Assembly: GCA_964036195.1 (NCBI GenBank)
Contig: OZ038458.1
Location: 19,109,832 to 19,173,831, forward strand
Length of the DNA: 64,000 nucleotides
Direction: 5' to 3'
DNA from: Sphaerolaimus hirsutus
Taxonomy: Eukaryota; Nematoda; Chromadorea; Monhysterida; Sphaerolaimidae
Part shown: positions 58,126-64,000 of the stretch, one piece after another
Position numbering within the stretch: position 1 is the stretch's first letter
Layout: each line of letters opens with the position of its first letter
Position numbers and translations under genes: made by a program
Notes under the pieces: model-generated
The model's database searches: none
Told to the model about the DNA's origin: nothing
What the model saw: only the letters and a program-made list of their open reading frames with translations

Positions 58126-61100
58126 ATGGGGTCGCGACGGTCGCGAGTTTTCACCGATGAAGAGCGAGATCTAATCCTGCAAGCGTTTTACGACAACAAC
58201 CGCAGTTTATCAGCGGTGGCTCACGTGTGGCAGTCGTATTATGGCGGTGAAATTCCGGTGCCCAGCAAAATGGACACTTGGCGACTTGTGCAGCGGTTTG
58301 AGCGGGAAAATGGCGGTCCTAGAAGGCAGTCAAAACGACAAATGAGCGATGCGCATGTTGTGGCTATTCTCAAGGCTTATCAAGGTTGGTTGGCTATGAC
58401 TTTTCGGCTGTTTGATAGATTTTTTAAACCTTTTCTGCCCGCAGAAAATCCTGAATGCACGGCGGATGAAATTTCTGGAATGTTGCCCTTTGCAGTGGGC
58501 CCGGCGCAAGTTAGCAACGTATTGGAGAGCTGTGATATTGATATAGGAATGGTTGGTTCTACCCCTTTTGTTCGTGGAATTTATTTTATATTTGTTTTTT
58601 TTATATCAGCTATGGGTTTACATGTGTATAGTTTATTTCTGATCATACACCTGCACGTTAATTTCTACAAGACCCAGAAAATATTTCCCCGGAAATCAAA
58701 GTAGAATCTATCGAAAATCAAGCAAACTTGAATATAAAATCGTTTCTAAAAACCGAAGTATAACGCCCCGGATTTCAAAATCCAACCCGATCCTCACTTT
58801 CCCCAGGAAAACGGCAACGACCCATCGCAAATGGACGAGTCAGGCATCCGGGTCACCAGAAGCGTGTCCGCCCGTTCGGAGCAGAATGCCGCTGTTGCCG
58901 AACTTGAAAGGGTTGTCGTGGCACTGCGCCTTCAGCTACAGGTTGTGTTTAGGGGTGTCTCTGTTTGTTGTGCGTTTTTTGTTTGTGTTGTTGGGTTAGA
59001 GTTGATGTGGTGAACGTTTTTGGGTTTATTTGGGGGGGGGGTTAAACTTAACAGTTAAAAAAAATATTTTTAGAACATTAGCACAAAAAAAGCTTTTAAT
59101 TTTGACGCTAGCTGGTGTTCTGGTTGATAGCGGTTTGCTCCCAGGAATTTACAATGATAATTGAAAATATTCCCGGGGTTTCCATAAAAATGGTTCATAG
59201 CTGTTGAAGCGAAAAGGGATAAATATGATAGGCAGAAATAGAAAACAAGAAAATCACCGAAAAATGGGGTTGATGCATAAAAATCAGCGATTTTGAAGGT
59301 GCAAATGGGCTACACCTGATTTTAATCACACTAAGCTTTTCTGAACATTTATTATGACTGTTTTAAACAATTAATTGTTTAAAATATCCGCAGACATCCG
59401 AAGAATGGGCGCAGCGAAAGATCGAAAGTTTAAAGAAAGAAACCCGCCGGCAGCGTGCAATTCAAAAACTGTTGACTCCAAAATATGAATCTCTGAGGCG
59501 ATTAGCCTTGAAACATCACAAACGATCCGTAATTGCTCGACGGTACCCTAAGCATCATATCCTTGAGAAACAAGTGAGGTTTTACTTCTGGAATAGTTTT
59601 CCAACACAATCTGGGATATTTTTTGGTAGGGTATAAAGTTGGTTCCGGGGGCAGTGCGGCACTTACTAAGTGTCATGTTCCAAGCCAAATGAAACAGTGT
59701 CCAATGCCAAGTAGGGTTCAATGAAACGCATCACAAACAGATGTTGGGATTTTTCTGTTTGGACGCAGATCGCGACATCCCCATCGGTGATTAAAAATGC
59801 CACTCAGATTCTCAGTCCCGTTCGAATAGCTAGTGATAATTTGAAAGTTTATCTGATAACAGTGCGTTATTGCATCTGCATGAGCTATGGCAATTGGGGT
59901 GGCAGAACTTACCGTACCGTACCGCTTGTTGGATAAATTTCCGCACTGTTTACCGCACTTTTTTAAAATTTACCGTACCGTTTCCGTCAAAATTGGAGAT
60001 TTACCGTACCGCTTACCGCAAAATAGAAAATTTACCGTACCGTACCGTTTACCGCAAAATTGAAGATTTACCGTACCGTTTACCGCAAAATAGAAAATTT
60101 ACCGTACCGCACCGTTCACCGCAAGGCCGTACCGTCTGCCACCCTAATGGCAACAATAAACAATCTGCTTGCAAATAGAAATATTCGCTAAAATAACCTG
60201 CACTTGCAGGCAACGAAATCCCTCCCCGAGGAAACTGTAGCTGAAACAGAAACTGGCGAACTTTACAACCCATTCCAAGCGGACGTTTCACAATTTCAAC
60301 AAGAACCGCTCGTGACTACAGAGGAGCAGTATGTAGCCGAGAATGAGTATTGGGATGCGGATGTTAAGCCGGATATTGAAACGGTTGTGCCGCAGAAAAA
60401 GACACGGCGGAAAAAAGCTAGCACTAGGTCGGTCACGGTCTTGGAAAATTTAGTTCTCTTTTGTAGTTATGGCCAGAGTTTTTTAAAAATCTAAATAAGC
60501 ATCAAAACTAGTTTTTTTCTTCTAAAGGGGTTAAAATGGTTTAAAAAATAGGATGTTTAACAATTATTGTATTTTAATTCTCGTTTTATTTAAAAACTTT
60601 TGTATTTAACGACGTGGGTCGTTTAAAAACACATTTTTTCCACCCCTGCAGCTTCGAAAAAAATTATATAGCAGAAGTTTTTTCAAATATATAAGAAACA
60701 TTTTTGACCCTGCTAAAAAAACCTTTGAAAGTGGGGCTGCAAACTCAACCCGCAACACCTCATCCCAAGGCCGTATCCAGGGGGGGAGCGGGGGGGCTGC
60801 AGCCCCCTTCCCGGGGTGAGATGTAAACCCCCCGTAAATGTAAGTTTTAGTACAAATTTTTGCTGGTGTATACAAAAATTTTGCGCGCAAGCGCGCATTT
60901 GCCAACTAAACAGGGTACTTTCAGCATATCGATCCCATAGACACATATCCCTGAAAATGCACCCAAAAATGTCCTGTCGCTGTGTATGTACGTATATTTA
61001 CACACATTTACATCGGTTTCTGGCGCTAGCGCCAACGCCAATGGCGCCATTGCGTGGCACCTACGAATGGCGCCAGCGCCATGGCGCCATTCCGTCACTG

Positions 61101-64000
61101 TACATGTAAAATTTTAGGGGGGGGGGGAGGCTGAGCCCCCCCCCCGTTCGCCGGGCTCCGTAAACAAATAGCCCCCCTCTGAAAAATCCTGGTTACGTCC
61201 CTGCCTCATCCCAACAATCCAAAAAAACACCCTTCATTTCCCACAGAGGGGGACGTTCCTTGCGTCGATCATCCCGCAAACGCAAGGCGCCCCACGTAAT
61301 TCCACCCGCGTGGGCGACCGAAAAGCCAGCCACTGGAGAACAGACTTCCTGCGGCAAGTGCGGCAAGACTTTTACCTACAGCAATGCTGCCATTAGCCAC
61401 GAAGCGCGCTGCGCTGGGGGGAAAGGTTCGGTTTGGGGGGTAGTGTGAAAAAAACTAAAGTCGAGTTGTGAAAGTGTGGACCACAATGCGGATCTAGAAA
61501 TGGAATCTGTGAACAATGCGCGGTTTTTCTAAATTGGGTCGTGTATCGTATATCGGTTCTACAAATTTGGCGGGTATCGGATTTGGGTAGTAGAGTCGGG
61601 TTCGGGTTTCGGTTCCAGAAATGTGCGGGTATCGGGGTCGGGTCGGGTTCCCAACCCTAGTCAGCATGCATAGTGATTGGAGATTTTACGGTTTACCTCG
61701 GTGTACCGTAGCCTTTACCGCAATTTTCAAGATTAATCTTACAGTACAGTTTACCGGAATTTCCAAAATTTACCTACTCTTCACCCGTAAAAGCATCCTC
61801 ACCCCGCAGCGAAGCGCGGCGGCAGCAGCGGCACCAGCCGCGGCGGCAGCAAAGCGGCCGCCGCCGCCCTGCCGCCGGCCGCGTCTACATCGAAAAAGTG
61901 CACGCACTGCGGCGGCGAGTTCGCCGACAAGTACGAGCTGACGACGCACGTGCGCACCTCGTGCGCGGTGCTGCGCGCTCAGGGCGTGTACGACCAGCAC
62001 ACGTGCGACACGTGCAGTCGGACGTTTGCGAATGCGGCCAGATTGGCTACGCACAAGAAGAAGGATGAGTGTGGAGATGTGTTTTCTACTAATCCGAGTG
62101 GGTTGGGTTTTTTGATGTTGTTTGGTATTTAAGTATGTAACTTTTTGTGGAGGATACGGAATGAACAAATGGGAAATTGCACGATCGGTAAATTAGTAAC
62201 ACTATGCATAAAAAAAAAATTTTCATTCCTAAATGGATCTACAACTTGCAGTGGGGGTTGAAATATCTTAGAAATGTTCGAAGAAGAGAATTCTCATGTT
62301 TCACTCTTTTGAAAGCTGTCAATGACATGCCTCTTCCCACCCCTACAATGATTGACATATTTACATGCTGTGTTACACAGTTCTTCACGATGTGTATTTT
62401 GAATTTTTAGGGTTAGATAGATAAAAACTCCAGCGGGTTTTCAAGGTGTAGAAGCATTTTTTTTTATTAAGTTCATTGGTTCAGGGCGTAAGAAGGAACT
62501 ACACGACAGACTGCAAGAAATCAACCGTTATTACGAGTTCCACCCTATGAAATTAATCGCAATTTTTCTGATACTCGATATGCCGCTGCTCTCCATGATA
62601 TGTCGACATTGGTCTGAGTATGCCGTTGAAGTTTCCAAAGTATGCCGATAATAACGTGAGAAAATACCTACAATACAACCACTGGTTAAGTACTGGACTA
62701 GGACAGTTGATCACAAAATCATATTCACTGACATGCTGTTCTGATCCATTATTAGACCCATTTGACTGGTGCCTCACTTGCCAGATCGACACCTCTTCCA
62801 ACAGAGGTGCGGTGTGTCCTGTGAGACAAATATGCATCAATAATTTTAGACAGCATTTTGCTTGTCTAAAATAATGTCTAAAATGTCTAAAATAGGTATA
62901 TAACCACATAGTACAAAAATAGCTGAAAAGGGAATAAAACAAGTAATTTGGAAGGTTACCCCCAACCCCCATTCGAGACCCCTGTTTTACACACTCTACA
63001 ATTGGCACGTAGCCAAACCGATCCAAAACCCATTCCCAGGGGCGGGCCTGCTATGCTTCGGCTGCGGCGACGGGAAGCGCGTGCGCGGCAACCGCACAGA
63101 CTACGTGAACCACTGCGTCAAGATGCACGGCATCACCGCCACGGTTGAGACCAAAGAGTTCGATAACGAGGTCCAGTTTGAGAATTGGCGCCTCCAAGTG
63201 GAGGATGATGGAAATTTTCGGTTTTTGATTACTACGAATGTGGCTGATTGGGCCGATCCGGTTGTGAAGAGGTGAGTTTTTTTGTGTTATTTTTTAATTT
63301 TCATTTCTTGACTTTTTCTTATTTCTGCAGTTATCGATGCACTTATTCTGGACCTAACATTCCTAGTTGGAGGAGGCCCGGAGCACCGCCCAAAAACCCT
63401 GCAGTCTGTTAAATTTTTTAGTTATTGTGCTTGTGCGTTAAAATGTTGCGTTTATTCAAAATGACCACTTTGCACAGAGGCGGGAATACATTCTGGTGCC
63501 AAAAATGGGGACCGAGTGCCCGGCGTTTTTGCGCTGTAAAATCTACAAGAGTACTGGGTGGGTTTGGGTATTTGGCAAGCAAGTTTGGGGTTGCTCAATG
63601 GGTCCGTGTCATATTTTCATGTGATAACAACCTGAATACCTAAATTATCACTTAAAGATGTCACATGCGTGGAATTTTATCCCGGTATATCTATTTAAAT
63701 AAACACATAAATGACCCAAAGATTCTAAGACTACATTCCAAACATCATTTGCAATACGTTATCTCCCACAACTTCATATGAAATAAGCCCAAAAATATCT
63801 ACCCTCAAACCTACAGAAAGGTGTCCGCTCAATACTGCCTTTCACACGGCGGGCACAAATGCGACACCGTACTGAAAGAGCGTTTTGTCGCACCGCAAGT
63901 GGAACAGTACATTGCCGATTTGATGGACGCCGGCAGGTACACACCGTATGATGTCGATGGCATTGTCACTGCGGTTATTGGTCGGTTTTTTGGGGGCGGA
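58126..64000 (+). CDS. Transposase-derived DNA-binding protein with HTH and zinc fingers (runs off window)
   Basis: Exons: 58126-58384, 58445-58551, 58807-58941, 59394-59573, 60210-60427, 61247-61425, 61810-62097, 63040-63271, 63331-63403, 63478-63557 and 63817 to beyond 64000; all phases match. Residues 1-120 form a helix-turn-helix (FTDEERDLILQAF...TWRLVQRFERENG), like the DUF4817-type HTH found in transposons, then a second HTH. A helical, basic segment and an acidic linker follow. Three CCHC-type fingers come next (CGKCGKTF, CTHCGGEF, CDTCSRTF), then a CFGC...HCVKMH finger. Exons 9-11 encode a C-C-H-H module (YRCTYSG, TECPAFLRC, QYCLSHGGHKC), as in FLYWCH/FAR1-type WRKY-GCM1 fingers. Function unknown; nuclear DNA binding is inferred. 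The exon 9 donor (GCA|GTCTGT) is weak. Confidence 0.75.
59895..60146. mobile_element. TGGGGTGGCAGA hAT-like MITE with TACCG iterations
   Basis: TGGGGTGGCAGAACTTACCG and GTCTGCCACCCTA ends, flanked by ATGGCAAT (59887-59894) and ATGGCAAC (60147-60154). The interior is almost wholly TTACCGTACCGTTTACCGCAAAAT variants. It is in intron 4 of the zinc-finger gene. Confidence 0.85.
60766..61203. mobile_element. CAGGGACGTAGCC hAT-like MITE (copy 3)
   Basis: CAAGGCCGTATCCAGG and CCTGGTTACGTCCCTG with an exact 8-bp duplication CCTCATCC (60758-60765 and 61204-61211). The interior has GCGCGCAAGCGCGC and TGGCGCCAGCGCCATGGCGC. It ends 43 bp before the acceptor of exon 6 of the zinc-finger gene. Confidence 0.92.
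61520..61655. repeat. Fragment of a TAGGGTTGG-type element with GGTATCGG iterations
   Basis: GGGTCGTGTATCGTATATCG, GGGTATCGGATTTGGGTAG and the right end GGGTTCCCAACCCTA match the style of the 12447-13522 element, with yet another iterated word. TACCG-family debris follows (61680-61770). Confidence 0.5.
62098..63039. other. Intron 7 of the zinc-finger gene
   Basis: It starts GTGGGTTGGG and ends CCCATTCCCAG. At about 62940-62985 are CAGGGGT-family boxes (ACCCCCAACCCCCATTCGAG...ACCCCTG). A 157-codon minus-strand frame (62553-63026) is AT-rich, without splice partners, and I do not regard it as coding. Confidence 0.6.

Noticed and set aside
62553-63026. 157-codon minus-strand open frame inside the zinc-finger gene
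   Set aside because: It sits in intron 7 opposite a supported gene, with AT-rich composition and no recognisable domain.
63331-63412. Alternative terminal exon ending at the in-frame stop after NPAVC
   Set aside because: A neighbouring 80-bp exon (63478-63557) restores phase and completes the zinc module, so the stop is more likely intronic. It is kept only as a possible intron-retention form.

Overview
The window looks like the nuclear genome of a metazoan, probably an arthropod. Every gene recognised is an intron-rich animal gene with GT-AG introns, coding exons are GC-richer than the AT-rich DNA around them, and introns and spacers are packed with non-autonomous DNA transposons. I cannot fix the species. 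Two runs of exactly 200 N (164-363 and 22017-22216) are scaffold gaps. I built gene models by hand from splice sites, codon phase and remembered family similarity; no alignment was run.

Layout: (1) 1-9.2 kb is gene-poor and full of nested inverted-repeat elements; one signal-peptide exon lies on the minus strand at 1377-1504. (2) 9.2-12.2 kb holds a divergent pair, mitochondrial ribosomal protein L54 (minus) and a HINT3-type histidine-triad protein (plus), with start codons 185 bp apart. (3) 13.6-18.9 kb is a complete 11-exon GALK2-type N-acetylgalactosamine/galactose kinase. (4) 20.3-28.8 kb is bifunctional CoA synthase (COASY), phosphopantetheine adenylyltransferase plus dephospho-CoA kinase. 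(5) 30.3-33.0 kb holds a tentative three-exon, Ser/Thr-rich secreted protein on the minus strand. (6) 33-40 kb is gene-poor. (7) 40.1-44.2 kb is an SLC7 L-type amino-acid transporter light chain (minus, N-terminal exon not found). (8) 46.6-57.1 kb is a complete 11-exon GTP-type PEP carboxykinase (minus). (9) 58.1-64.0 kb is a DNA-binding protein (plus) with an HTH, coiled coil and zinc fingers that runs off the window and looks transposase-derived.

The genes are mostly unrelated housekeeping metabolism: CoA synthesis, gluconeogenesis, hexosamine phosphorylation, amino-acid exchange and mitochondrial translation. They do not form a pathway or operon.

The most unusual feature is the mobile DNA. 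Intron 3 of MRPL54 (176 bp) coincides with one palindromic MITE, whose terminal repeats supply both the GT donor and the AG acceptor. This is an introner-like element, and relatives lie in other introns and beside exon edges. A second theme is a cohort of hAT-like MITEs with 8-bp target-site duplications; each interior is a degenerate iteration of one short motif that differs between families. There is also a ~1.2 kb fold-back element with a 10-bp duplication, and nested insertions that give relative ages.
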